A DNA stretch of 34,585 nt from a virus: IMG/VR virus record IMGVR_UViG_3300043470_000880, positions 1-34,585 of that record. One strand, written 5' to 3'. Shown piece after piece: positions 1 through 6,864 of the stretch (its first letter is position 1; every line of letters starts with the position of its first letter). The position numbers were made by a program, and so were the translations under genes. The notes beneath the pieces are model-generated. The model saw only the letters and a list, made by a program, of their open reading frames with translations, searched no databases and was not told the origin of the DNA.

Positions 1-1
1 A

Positions 2-166
2 GATGATTATTTAGATGATTTTTTTATATTACCAATTAAAGAACATAGAAAAGCACATACTTTTTTAATCAAATATGATAATATTTTTAAAGGTAATAAT
101 GAAGAAGTTTTAGATACAAGAGAAAAACATTTTAAATATTTATTAAGCAAAGAAATAAATTTCTAA
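2..166 (+). CDS. 3' end of an unidentified phage gene (partial)
   Basis: An open frame runs in from the left edge and stops with TAA at 164-166, giving the last 54 residues of a protein that ends LLSKEINF. The fragment is charged and mostly helical in character, with no motif I recognise. It is followed 14 bases later by a clear intrinsic terminator, so it is the last gene of the operon that ends here. Its start lies outside the window. Function unknown. Confidence 0.6.
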   Translation, partial: DDYLDDFFILPIKEHRKAHTFLIKYDNIFKGNNEEVLDTREKHFKYLLSKEINF

Positions 167-179
167 AATTGTTAATAAA

Positions 180-214
180 AACCTGCAATTAATTTTGCAG
201 GTTATATTTTTTTT
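180..214 (+). terminator. Intrinsic terminator
   Basis: A perfect 9-bp stem, AACCTGCAA (180-188) with TTGCAGGTT (195-203), encloses a 6-base loop and is followed by an almost uninterrupted T run. It ends the operon entering from the left. Its right arm also carries the TTTTG that fits as the -33 box of the next promoter, so the terminator and the promoter are interlocked. Confidence 0.85.
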
Positions 215-224
215 GTATATTTGC
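193..224 (+). promoter_or_regulatory. Bacteroidota-type promoter for the replication operon
   Basis: The -7 box TATATTTG lies at 216-223 (consensus TAnnTTTG), with TTTTG at 193-197 about 18 bases upstream as a -33 box. Transcription should start near 227. It drives the structured leader and the operon beginning at 329. Confidence 0.75.
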
Positions 225-226
225 AT

Positions 227-328
227 ACGTAAACCATCACTTACAGGAAAATATTGCTAATTTATTAGCACGACAAACCCTTAAAGATGTGTGATGGCTC
301 TTTAGGGGTTTTGTCTTTTTATTATAAT
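227..328 (+). ncRNA. Structured 5' leader RNA with predicted kissing loop, copy 1
   Basis: Hairpin 1 is GTAA (229-232) with TTAC (241-244), and its loop carries CCATCAC (234-240). A second small hairpin is TGCTAA/TTAGCA (255-260/265-270). Hairpin 2 is a long stem, 272-287 with 299-315, of 16 pairs with one bulge and one G-U pair. Its loop carries GTGATGG (291-297), the exact complement of CCATCAC. Hairpin 2 is followed at once by TTTTTATT, so it also looks like an intrinsic terminator or attenuator. The start codon comes 13 bases later. The same architecture recurs at 3512-3619. It could be a cis-acting switch for the replication operon or a terminated small RNA. No known riboswitch family is recognised. 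Confidence 0.6.
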
Positions 329-946
329 ATGAAACCAACAAAACGAAAAGCATTTAATTTCTTAAGAAGTTATTTTGATGTTTTTAATGAATTGAAAGAA
401 GACAAGGATAAACTTGAATTTTTAACTTCAATCATTAATAAACAATTTTTAAATGAAGACCCAAAAGATTTATCTTTTATTGTAAAACTATGTTATGAAA
501 GTCAAAGGCATATTATTGAATCAAGTGTAAAAGGTTGGTTAAGGGTAAGTAATACTGATGTTTTAGGTAACCCTACAATAGACCCCACGACTAACCCTAT
601 GAATAACCCTATGACTAACCCCCAAGAAGAAGAAGAGAAAGAAGAAGTAGAAGTAAAAGAGAAAGAAGAAAATATAAATAAGCCTTTGCCTTTTTCTTTT
701 TATAATTCTTTAATTAATTTAGGTGCTAAAAAAGAATTAGTTTTTGATTGGATTAAAGTACGTAAAAACAAAAAATTAACAAACACACAAACAGCTTTTA
801 ATAAATTTGTAATACAATACAATAAAAGTGGATATAATATAAACGAGGTATTAGAAAAATGTGTTGAGAAAAGTTGGGGTGGTTTTGATGCGGATTGGTT
901 TTCAAAAACAAATAAACAAAATACACGAATACCATTAAAATTTTAA
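329..946 (+). CDS. Probable replication-associated protein, DUF6291-like N-terminus
   Basis: This 205-residue protein has a helical N-terminal domain (about residues 5-72) resembling small phage domains found on replisome-organiser-like proteins. A low-complexity linker follows (about 80-120), with repeated N-P-M/T units and a long Glu/Lys stretch, and then a compact C-terminal domain containing WIKVRKNKK and SWGGFDADWF. A two-domain protein with an acidic linker at the head of a replication operon suggests an initiator or helicase-loader role, but this is inferred from position and layout. The start at 329 is preferred over an in-frame ATG at 287, because 287 lies inside hairpin 2 of the leader RNA. 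The next gene begins 2 bases after the stop. Confidence 0.65.
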   Translation: MKPTKRKAFNFLRSYFDVFNELKEDKDKLEFLTSIINKQFLNEDPKDLSFIVKLCYESQRHIIESSVKGWLRVSNTDVLGNPTIDPTTNPMNNPMTNPQEEEEKEEVEVKEKEENINKPLPFSFYNSLINLGAKKELVFDWIKVRKNKKLTNTQTAFNKFVIQYNKSGYNINEVLEKCVEKSWGGFDADWFSKTNKQNTRIPLKF

Positions 947-948
947 TT

Positions 949-1458
949 ATGAGTTGGAAATCGCAATCAGCATTTAAAAGATTAGGAAATACTTTTAAAA
1001 GACTATACGAAAAGAAACAAGTTTATAAAGAAGATTTTGAAGCATTAAAAACTTTGCAAGAAGAGATTAACTATTTAACCGAATTAAGAATTACTGAACA
1101 AACGTTATTTGCAAAGGTAGTATGTGCCAATATGTTTTTTTCTTTATTAAGGCACGGAAATATAAACGCATCAATTAAAGAAGTTCAAAACGATTTAGAT
1201 TTACCTTTGATTTCACATTTAGAACGATTAACAAGCGAACTAAATATACAAGCATTACAAAACTTAATGAAAGAAAAAGGTATTACTTTTGAATTAGTTG
1301 AAAGTTTAGAAGCTAAAAACAATAATTTAGAATTAATAAAAAAACACGAAAAAGAATTTAGTAATAAGATTTTAGAAAAGTGGGAGTTTGACGATGTTAA
1401 AAAATCTTTTGAAAAAACTATAAACGAATTTATTACTAACACAAATAATTATACATAA
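949..1458 (+). CDS. Hypothetical helical protein of the replication operon
   Basis: This 169-residue protein is strongly charged and almost entirely helical in character, with likely coiled-coil stretches around residues 15-50 and 110-150. I recognise no motif. Its stop codon shares a base with the start of the ATPase gene (TAATG arrangement), which implies translational coupling. By position it could be a loader or partner of the ATPase that follows. That is inference only. Confidence 0.6.
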   Translation: MSWKSQSAFKRLGNTFKRLYEKKQVYKEDFEALKTLQEEINYLTELRITEQTLFAKVVCANMFFSLLRHGNINASIKEVQNDLDLPLISHLERLTSELNIQALQNLMKEKGITFELVESLEAKNNNLELIKKHEKEFSNKILEKWEFDDVKKSFEKTINEFITNTNNYT

Positions 1459-2288
1459 TGGATATAAATTTTGACGAATTAATTAGCGAAGAAAATTTAA
1501 AATATTTTAATATAAATGATATTGAAATTAGTAGTTATGTAGATTTAAGCGAGGAACTTTTACCACCTGATACGCTTTTATCTATTGGCGAACATACGTA
1601 CAAAGGAAATAGTTATCCAACTTCTTTATGTACTTCAAGTGAATTTTCTGCAATTATAGCTGAAAGTAAAAAAAAGAAATCGTTTATTAAATCTGCATTT
1701 ATAGCCAGTTTTATAGGTGGAAATACAAATCAATTATTTCCAAACATAAAAAGCCATCGTAAAGAAGATTTTACTATATTAGATTTTGATACAGAGCAAG
1801 GTGCTTATTATGCACAAAGAACATTTAGACGAGTAAACGATATGGTAGGGAGTTTATACACGCATTACAAATGTTACATAACTCGTAATTTACCAAGTGA
1901 GCAAAGATTAAAGTTAATTGATTATTGTTTATCTAACCAAAATAAGTTATATGATAAAAAAGTTAAGTTTGTTGCTATTGACGGAATTGCTGATTTAATA
2001 GAAAATACTAACGATATTGTAATGAGTAAACAAGCATCTGATTATTTGACTAAATGGACTTACGAATATGGAATACACATTATGACGGTTATACATAAAT
2101 CAGGAACTACTGGAAAACCTTTGGGGCATTTAGGAACTTATGTATTAAAAAAAGCAGAAAATGTAATATCTTTAGAACAAAATGAAGATGGAAGTATAAA
2201 CGTTTCAAATCCATTCTCAAGAGGTTATAGATTTGAAGATTTTAACTTTGATGTAAATAGTAATGGTTTACCTTATTTAATTGAATAA
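1458..2288 (+). CDS. RecA-fold ATPase, helicase-like (AAA_25 type)
   Basis: This 276-residue protein resembles the RecA-like ATPases that serve as replicative helicases or accessory ATPases in phages. The nucleotide-binding loop, around residues 66-76 (AESKKKKSF), is a degenerate Walker A without the usual glycines. A hydrophobic strand ending in Asp175 (KFVAIDGIAD) fits Walker B, and TVIHK at 210-214 with GTTGKPLGHLGT fits the sensor region. The segment FTILDFDTEQG (about 105-115) is typical of the family. There is no primase domain and no separate DnaB-like helicase in view, so this may be the main replication motor or a recombination ATPase. It overlaps both neighbours by one base. Confidence 0.7.
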   Translation: MDINFDELISEENLKYFNINDIEISSYVDLSEELLPPDTLLSIGEHTYKGNSYPTSLCTSSEFSAIIAESKKKKSFIKSAFIASFIGGNTNQLFPNIKSHRKEDFTILDFDTEQGAYYAQRTFRRVNDMVGSLYTHYKCYITRNLPSEQRLKLIDYCLSNQNKLYDKKVKFVAIDGIADLIENTNDIVMSKQASDYLTKWTYEYGIHIMTVIHKSGTTGKPLGHLGTYVLKKAENVISLEQNEDGSINVSNPFSRGYRFEDFNFDVNSNGLPYLIE

Positions 2289-2722
2289 TGAATTACGAAA
2301 TAATCAGCGAGGTTAAAAACGGAACTTTAACACGCAATACAAATTTAATTAAAGATGCAATACAAACTTTTGAAGGTAAGCAAATAGTAATTAAAATAGA
2401 AAAGGCAAAGAAGAAAAGAAGTACTCCTCAAAATTCCTACCTATGGGGTGTGGTTGTGCCTATTGTTCAAAACACTCTAAAAGAAGTTGGGCATACTTTA
2501 ACAAAAGACCAAACACACGACTTACTGAAACTTAAATTTTTAAAAGAAACTTTAATAGTAGATGAAAGCACAGGAGAAACTATTGAAAGAATAAAATCAA
2601 CAACTGAATTATCAACCAGTCAAATGATGGATTATTTTGCAGGAATAAGAGAATGGATATTTGATTTTTTTGGTGTTACTATTCCTGAACCAAACCAAGA
2701 TTTAACTTTAACTTTAGAATAA
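2288..2722 (+). CDS. ninB: NinB-like recombination protein
   Basis: The 144-residue product matches the size and layout of phage lambda NinB-type proteins, which bind single-stranded DNA and assist phage recombination. The recognisable segment is KKKRSTPQNSYLWGVVVPIV (about residues 41-60), corresponding to the family's RS-x-Q-N-x-Y/W-x-x-x-V pattern, followed by a helical region. It sits directly before the ninG-like gene, sharing a base with it, as in lambdoid nin regions. The family call rests on this motif and on synteny. Confidence 0.7.
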   Translation: MNYEIISEVKNGTLTRNTNLIKDAIQTFEGKQIVIKIEKAKKKRSTPQNSYLWGVVVPIVQNTLKEVGHTLTKDQTHDLLKLKFLKETLIVDESTGETIERIKSTTELSTSQMMDYFAGIREWIFDFFGVTIPEPNQDLTLTLE

Positions 2723-3270
2723 TGCAAAAAGTATATCAAAGAAAATGCGTAAGCTGTAAAGATAAATTTACACCGCAGAATAATACCCAAGTTGTGTGTT
2801 CGATTGCTTGTTCAATACAATTTATGAAAAGTAAAAAAGCAAACGATTGGCAAAAAGAAAAGAAAGTACTTAAGGAAAAGTTAATGACAAAATCAGACTA
2901 CTTAAATATTTGCCAAAAGGTTTTTAATACTTACATACGTACAAGGGATAAAGGAAAACCTTGCGTGTCGTGTGATAAGTTTTTAAAAGAAAACGATGTA
3001 AATGCTTCACACTTTTTTTCCGTAGGTTCAAGTCCTAATTTACGATTTAATGAAGATAACGTACATAGTTCCTGCATCAAATGTAATAAAGAATTGCATG
3101 GAAATATAATAGAGTATGCTTTAAGGCTACCAAAAAGAATTGGAATAGAAAGATATAACCAACTTGTAAACGATAGAAATAAACCCGCTCTATTGACTAT
3201 TGAGGATATAAAAGAATTAATAGCAATATACAGAGTAAAAACAAAAGAGCTTTTAAATGGCAAAGCGTAA
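2722..3270 (+). CDS. ninG: NinG-like recombination nuclease
   Basis: The 182-residue protein resembles lambda NinG (Rap), a structure-specific nuclease acting on recombination intermediates. It has an N-terminal zinc-binding segment (RKCVSCKDKF and CSIACS, residues 8-31), a helical middle, and a C-terminal HNH-like zinc site with CVSCDKF, ASHFFS, a histidine-rich VHSSCIKCN and H-G-N. This order of motifs is characteristic of NinG. It overlaps the next gene by 14 bases. Confidence 0.8.
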   Translation: MQKVYQRKCVSCKDKFTPQNNTQVVCSIACSIQFMKSKKANDWQKEKKVLKEKLMTKSDYLNICQKVFNTYIRTRDKGKPCVSCDKFLKENDVNASHFFSVGSSPNLRFNEDNVHSSCIKCNKELHGNIIEYALRLPKRIGIERYNQLVNDRNKPALLTIEDIKELIAIYRVKTKELLNGKA

Positions 3271-3487
3271 AGAAATAGAACGTTTACCTGACTTTGGAAA
3301 TAAAAACTATGAGCTAATTAAAAAAGGTTACAAAGTATATCCTGTTTACCATAAATATAAATGGTGGATTGAATACGAATATAAAGAAGAAGTAACACGA
3401 TTTACAAAACCAATATCAGCAAACGAAATCAATCTATCTATTCATAAGACAATTTTACATTTACACCAAAAAATATTTGGTAGTTAA
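3257..3487 (+). CDS. Small hypothetical protein at the end of the recombination operon
   Basis: This basic, aromatic-rich protein of 76 residues (YKWWIEYEYKEE near its middle) has no motif I can name. It overlaps the end of the ninG-like gene by 14 bases and is the last gene before the second structured leader. The -33 box of the next promoter lies within its final codons. Confidence 0.6.
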   Translation: MAKRKEIERLPDFGNKNYELIKKGYKVYPVYHKYKWWIEYEYKEEVTRFTKPISANEINLSIHKTILHLHQKIFGS

Positions 3488-3508
3488 AAAAACTATTTTT
3501 ATATTTGC
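3476..3508 (+). promoter_or_regulatory. Bacteroidota-type promoter for the small early genes
   Basis: The -7 box TATATTTG lies at 3500-3507. A -33 TTTG lies at 3476-3479, with exactly 20 bases between them, which is the best-formed promoter in the window. Transcription is predicted to start near 3512, at the 5' edge of the second leader RNA. Confidence 0.8.
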
Positions 3509-3511
3509 ATC

Positions 3512-3619
3512 ATACTTACGCTTCAACAATTTAGTAAGTTTAACAATATTAGCCTATTTGTAGGAGTGTTGAGGTTGAAGCCAACGCAAATACAGGTAGG
3601 CATTTTTATTTAAAATATT
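3512..3619 (+). ncRNA. Structured 5' leader RNA with predicted kissing loop, copy 2
   Basis: Hairpin 1 is ACTTAC (3514-3519) with GTAAGT (3534-3539), and its loop holds GCTTCAACA (3520-3528). Hairpin 2 is GCCTATTTGTA (3552-3562) with TACAGGTAGGC (3591-3601), 11 pairs including two G-U, followed by ATTTTTATTT. Its large loop holds two tandem complements of the hairpin 1 loop: TGTTGAGG (3567-3574) and GTTGAAGC (3574-3581). The first occupies the place equivalent to GTGATGG in copy 1. The second pairs perfectly over 8 bases. This 132-base gap between genes (3488-3619) contains no coding sequence. A regulatory leader or a short terminated RNA are both possible. Confidence 0.6.
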
Positions 3620-3880
3620 ATGAGCAAAAAACACCACCAGCAGAGCCACAAAATAGCAGTACTAAGTTATTTACTAATTACAGAGCTAAACAATATTAAA
3701 GCCAATAGTTTATTAGCTAAAGAAATAATAGACAAAGGCGAACAACTTGAAAAATCATTAGAGCCTATGCTTGAGGTTATTTTCGATAGCAAACAAATAA
3801 GCAAAGGAACTTATTTAAATCAAATGGGTTATCAAATAGAAACAGTAATAAGAAAGAATTACGAAAGAATAACAGAGTAA
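3620..3880 (+). CDS. Small hypothetical early protein
   Basis: The 86-residue product is helical with a His/Gln-rich start (MSKKHHQQSHK). It is the first gene behind the second structured leader and so the most direct candidate for control by it. No motif is recognised. The start follows a TTTAAAATATT spacer without a Shine-Dalgarno sequence, as is normal in this phylum. Confidence 0.6.
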   Translation: MSKKHHQQSHKIAVLSYLLITELNNIKANSLLAKEIIDKGEQLEKSLEPMLEVIFDSKQISKGTYLNQMGYQIETVIRKNYERITE

Positions 3881-3898
3881 TAATTAAACAAATAATAT

Positions 3899-4132
3899 AT
3901 GGAACAGACAGCAGTAGAATTTTTACAAGAGGCATTATCTATTCATTTTACTCACGAACAAGAGATGCAATTTATAGGTCTTTTTAATCAAGCATTAGAA
4001 ATGGATAAGGAACAGAAATTAGAAGCATTTATAGAGGGCTACAAACAAAAATCCGAACAAAGTAATTTAATTTTTGATAATGATTCAAGAATTTTTGCAA
4101 TCCATTTATACAACGAAACATTTAATAAATAA
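3899..4132 (+). CDS. Small hypothetical early protein
   Basis: The 77-residue product is acidic and helical, with F-I-E-G-Y-K-Q in the middle, a pattern that recurs in short phage early proteins of this group. It is separated from its neighbours by 18 and 3 bases and is probably in the same operon. Function unknown. Confidence 0.6.
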   Translation: MEQTAVEFLQEALSIHFTHEQEMQFIGLFNQALEMDKEQKLEAFIEGYKQKSEQSNLIFDNDSRIFAIHLYNETFNK

Positions 4133-4135
4133 TAT

Positions 4136-4363
4136 ATGAAAAACATTTTTAAAAAATACAGGGTAAAAGAAATAAACGGTAAGTTTATACCACAACGCAG
4201 AGATTTCCCTTTTTGGGAAGGTATTGATAAAGAACTTAATTTTTTATGGTTTGGAAGTGAATATCAAGAAAAGTATTGCTTATTTGATAATTTAGAAGAT
4301 GCAAAAACACACTTATTTAAATATAAAGAAAAAGAAAAAGAAAAAATAAAATATTATTATTAA
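4136..4363 (+). CDS. Small hypothetical early protein
   Basis: The 75-residue product has a basic N-terminus, an aromatic middle (FPFWEG, FLWFG) and a C-terminal run of Lys/Glu dipeptides encoded by A-rich repeats. No family is recognised. It is followed by the spacer AAACAAATAAGAT that also precedes the genes at 4718 and 6318. Confidence 0.55.
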   Translation: MKNIFKKYRVKEINGKFIPQRRDFPFWEGIDKELNFLWFGSEYQEKYCLFDNLEDAKTHLFKYKEKEKEKIKYYY

Positions 4364-4376
4364 AAACAAATAAGAT

Positions 4377-4721
4377 ATGAAACACGAATTTAAAATAATA
4401 CCAAAAGAAGAAGTATTGGCTAATAGAAGTAACGCTTATGAGTTTATTGATTTTGATAAACAAGAAACACTTGAATATGGTTTATTACAACACATTAAAT
4501 TCTGTCTTGAATGTGGTAACGAAGCACAAGCTATAAGACTTATTGAGAAATATGGTTTTGAAAAACAAGAACAAAACAAGAATAAGTATAGTGAGGAAGA
4601 TATGAAACTATCTTTTGAAGCTGGTCATAAAAAAGGATTTAGTGGTTATCCAAACATAGAAAATTGGAAAGAGTTATCTTTTGAAGAATGGTTTGAACAA
4701 TTAAAAAAAAATAAGATATGA
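4377..4721 (+). CDS. Hypothetical early protein with shared KYSEEDM tail motif
   Basis: This is a 114-residue acidic protein. Its second half contains NKNKYSEEDMK, also present near the end of the protein at 5493-6233, followed by FEEWFEQLKK. The motif appears to be a modular C-terminal tail reused in several small phage proteins. The stop codon overlaps the start of the interrupted gene at 4718 (ATGA). Function unknown. Confidence 0.6.
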   Translation: MKHEFKIIPKEEVLANRSNAYEFIDFDKQETLEYGLLQHIKFCLECGNEAQAIRLIEKYGFEKQEQNKNKYSEEDMKLSFEAGHKKGFSGYPNIENWKELSFEEWFEQLKKNKI

Positions 4722-4753
4722 AAAACATACACGTATTACCAAAGTTGGTATAA
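4718..4753 (+). pseudogene. 5' remnant of the gene interrupted by the homing endonuclease
   Basis: After the recurring spacer ATAAGAT, an ATG opens the peptide MKNIHVLPKLV and then stops at 4751-4753. The first eight codons match in style the start of the downstream protein (NLWVIPTDKPSK). The ancestral reading was therefore probably MKNIHVLP continuing into TDKPSKLYL, now split by about 770 bases carrying the GIY-YIG gene. An 11-residue product is unlikely to function. Confidence 0.5.
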
Positions 4754-4759
4754 TTATTG

Positions 4760-4767
4760 TATCTTTG
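4760..4767 (+). promoter_or_regulatory. -7 promoter box of the homing endonuclease gene
   Basis: TATCTTTG fits TAnnTTTG and lies 24 bases before the start of the endonuclease gene, inside the inserted segment. No convincing -33 box is seen at the right distance. The element therefore seems to carry its own weak promoter. Confidence 0.5.
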
Positions 4768-4791
4768 TATTGAACTAAAAATTTAATACAA

Positions 4792-5520
4792 ATGGCATAC
4801 GTATATACTTATACAAGACTTGATAAGAATGAAATCTTCTATGTAGGAATAGGTTCTGATACTAAATACAAAAGAGCAAAAAATCTATCACTAAGAACTG
4901 ATTACTTTAAAAAAATTATAAACAAAACTGAACACAAATTAGATATAGTTTTTGATAATCTATCTTGGGAAGAAGCTTGTTTAAAAGAAATAGAGCTTAT
5001 TGCTCTATATGGAAGAAAAGACTTAGGAAAAGGTACTCTTGTAAATTTTACTGATGGAGGAGAAGGAAGAAAAGGTTCTCAAAACAGAATAACTCCAACG
5101 TATCAAATAGATTTAAAAGGAAATATTGTCAAAGAGTGGATTAACATAGAAACTATTTGTAAAGAACTTAAAATTCATAGACAAGCTTTATATGCTGCTC
5201 TTAACGGTAAAGTATTAACTTGTAATAATTTTATATGGTTATATAAAGAAAAATATTCTTCAGATAAAGTTGATAACATATTAATAAAGTTAGAAAAAGA
5301 AAAAGTTAGAAGAAAAAATAATCCTACACCAGGTAAAAAACCAATTGCAGTATTACAGTATGATTTAAACAATAATTTTATAGCAGAATATAATTCTGTT
5401 ACAGAAGCATCAAAGAAAACATTAACAAGATGTTCTTGTATAACACAATGTGTTAATCCAAAATACAATAGAACAACAGCAAATAATTTTATATGGAAAA
5501 GAAAAGAAATTTATGGGTAA
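4792..5520 (+). CDS. GIY-YIG homing endonuclease with two NUMOD1-type DNA-binding repeats
   Basis: The 242-residue protein begins with a GIY-YIG nuclease domain: YTYTR (6-9) and FYVGIG (16-21), basic residues near 28-35, the helix KEIELIALYG with the likely catalytic Glu at 66 or 68, and LVNFTDGGEG (83-92). Two C-terminal repeats follow (about 103-153 and 183-238). Each starts with a Y-D/Q-L-x-G/N-x-I/F strand and ends in NNFIW, as in NUMOD1/IENR DNA-binding modules. It is a free-standing homing endonuclease. The upstream space is too short for a group I intron core. Its last codons overlap the start used by the downstream gene, and its insertion splits that gene's original beginning. Confidence 0.88.
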   Translation: MAYVYTYTRLDKNEIFYVGIGSDTKYKRAKNLSLRTDYFKKIINKTEHKLDIVFDNLSWEEACLKEIELIALYGRKDLGKGTLVNFTDGGEGRKGSQNRITPTYQIDLKGNIVKEWINIETICKELKIHRQALYAALNGKVLTCNNFIWLYKEKYSSDKVDNILIKLEKEKVRRKNNPTPGKKPIAVLQYDLNNNFIAEYNSVTEASKKTLTRCSCITQCVNPKYNRTTANNFIWKRKEIYG

Positions 5521-6233
5521 TTCCAACAGACAAGCCAAGTAAATTATATTTAAGTTTTAATAATATATTAGATTTAGATAATCACGAAAGTCAAAATACT
5601 TTGATTCATAAAAACCAAAACATCTACATTACTTCTGATGAAGAAATTAAAGATGGGGATTATTTTTTTAATAAAAGCACAAATTACATAAGAAAATATA
5701 CAAATTGCAATCTTGATAAATCAGACAAAAAAATCATTCTTACAACAGACCAAGACCTTATCAAAGATGGTGTTCAAGCTATTGATGATGAGTTCTTACA
5801 ATGGTTTGTTAAAAATCCTACTTGTGAGGAGGTTGAAGTTGAAAAGTTTAGAAGTTTTAAAGAAATATATAGTCCTTATGAATATATGATAATCATTCCA
5901 AAAGAAGAATCTAAACAAAAATTACCAATAGTAAATGGTAGTTATGGTTGCACTATTGAAACTGAAAAACAGGAAACACTTGAAGAAGTTAATACATCAT
6001 CTTTAGAAAATTTATTAGAAAATAATTATGATTTTAATGTACAATTTCATCAATTAAAAAGAGAATCTATATTTTCTTTTGCAGTGGTAATTTATGGAGA
6101 ATCTTTATCATTTAAAGAATGGCAAGAAAAACATTACGGTAAGTACATTGAAATATCTAAATGGCAACAAGAACAAAACAAGAATAAGTATAGTGAGGAA
6201 GATATGAAAGAAGCATTTGAAAATGGAGTATGA
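5493..6233 (+). CDS. Hypothetical early protein, start rebuilt inside the homing endonuclease gene and truncated by an in-frame TGA
   Basis: This 246-residue protein begins inside the last codons of the endonuclease gene. The ancestral family start is probably the remnant at 4718. The N-terminal part has VIPTDKPSKLYL, a phrase common to small phage proteins whose role is unknown. The C-terminal part has the KYSEEDM tail and stops at TGA (6231-6233). The same frame stays open after that TGA for 26 codons, ending DFNYFIKKLKNK and TAA at 6312-6314, three bases before the next start. Either the TGA is a recent nonsense mutation or it is read through. Function unknown. Confidence 0.6.
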   Translation: MEKKRNLWVIPTDKPSKLYLSFNNILDLDNHESQNTLIHKNQNIYITSDEEIKDGDYFFNKSTNYIRKYTNCNLDKSDKKIILTTDQDLIKDGVQAIDDEFLQWFVKNPTCEEVEVEKFRSFKEIYSPYEYMIIIPKEESKQKLPIVNGSYGCTIETEKQETLEEVNTSSLENLLENNYDFNVQFHQLKRESIFSFAVVIYGESLSFKEWQEKHYGKYIEISKWQQEQNKNKYSEEDMKEAFENGV

Positions 6234-6314
6234 AGTGGAAAGTATCAGCAAGAATATGGTCTAAAAGGAAGTATGGATTTCAATTACTTTATTAAAAAAC
6301 TTAAAAACAAATAA
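6234..6314 (+). pseudogene. In-frame 3' extension behind the premature TGA
   Basis: There are 26 sense codons in the same frame as the preceding gene, spelling SGKYQQEYGLKG and SMDFNYFIKKLKNK, then TAA followed by GAT and the next ATG (TAAGATATG). The protein-like sequence and the natural end at the recurring spacer show that this was the original C-terminus. Confidence 0.55.
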
Positions 6315-6317
6315 GAT

Positions 6318-6845
6318 ATGATAACCATAGAAGATATTAAACAAAATTTAGGAATTGATATATCCAAACCAAATAGAAAAGTAGTTCCTATAGTTTTAAA
6401 AGCGATGTACGCTGAAATGCTAACTAATAAATTAAAATTACCAATAGGTAAGTTATTTGAAAAAATAGGAAATGATATAAAAACAGATAGAACCAATATT
6501 TATAATTTAAGAAAAAAAATAAAATATTATAAATTAGACCCAGCAACTAAATTAATTATCAAAGCATTTCAAACTCAAGATAAAAAATACATACAAGATT
6601 ATTATAATTACATAGAAAAGCAAAAACAAAATAATAGCAAGTTATTTTATAGTTATCAACCTGTAATTAAAATAAAAATTAAAAATAGAATGAATAATTT
6701 GCAAGTAGCAACTTTTCTAAAAGCTAATAACGATTTTAAAACTAAAAAGTATTGGGACGTATTAGTTACAGAATATACAGATAACGATTGGTTAAAATTA
6801 AGAGATATGAATCCTGAAATGTTTGATAAAGTTGTTAATAATTAA
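6318..6845 (+). CDS. Hypothetical basic early protein
   Basis: The 175-residue Lys-rich protein is mainly helical. The region of about residues 45-75 (LFEKIGNDIKTD, TNIYNLRKK) could form a helix-turn-helix-like segment, so DNA binding is possible but unproven. It starts after the TAAGAT spacer and ends 24 bases before the lipoprotein gene, whose promoter lies in the gap. Confidence 0.6.
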   Translation: MITIEDIKQNLGIDISKPNRKVVPIVLKAMYAEMLTNKLKLPIGKLFEKIGNDIKTDRTNIYNLRKKIKYYKLDPATKLIIKAFQTQDKKYIQDYYNYIEKQKQNNSKLFYSYQPVIKIKIKNRMNNLQVATFLKANNDFKTKKYWDVLVTEYTDNDWLKLRDMNPEMFDKVVNN

Positions 6846-6856
6846 AAATAAATAAG

Positions 6857-6864
6857 TATATTTG
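6857..6864 (+). promoter_or_regulatory. -7 promoter box almost touching the lipoprotein start codon
   Basis: TATATTTG ends only 4 bases before the ATG at 6869. With the usual distance from this box to the transcription start, the mRNA would begin at or within a base or two of the start codon, giving a leaderless message. Confidence 0.6.

Noticed and set aside
287-328. Upstream in-frame ATG for the first replication gene
   Set aside because: It lies inside the long leader hairpin, and the added residues (MCDGSLGVLSF) come from structured RNA. ATG 329 fits better, though 287 is mentioned as possibly relevant to control.
4742-5520. Group I intron carrying the GIY-YIG gene
   Set aside because: The open frame fills nearly the whole insertion, leaving about 50 bases upstream and none downstream, too little for an intron core.
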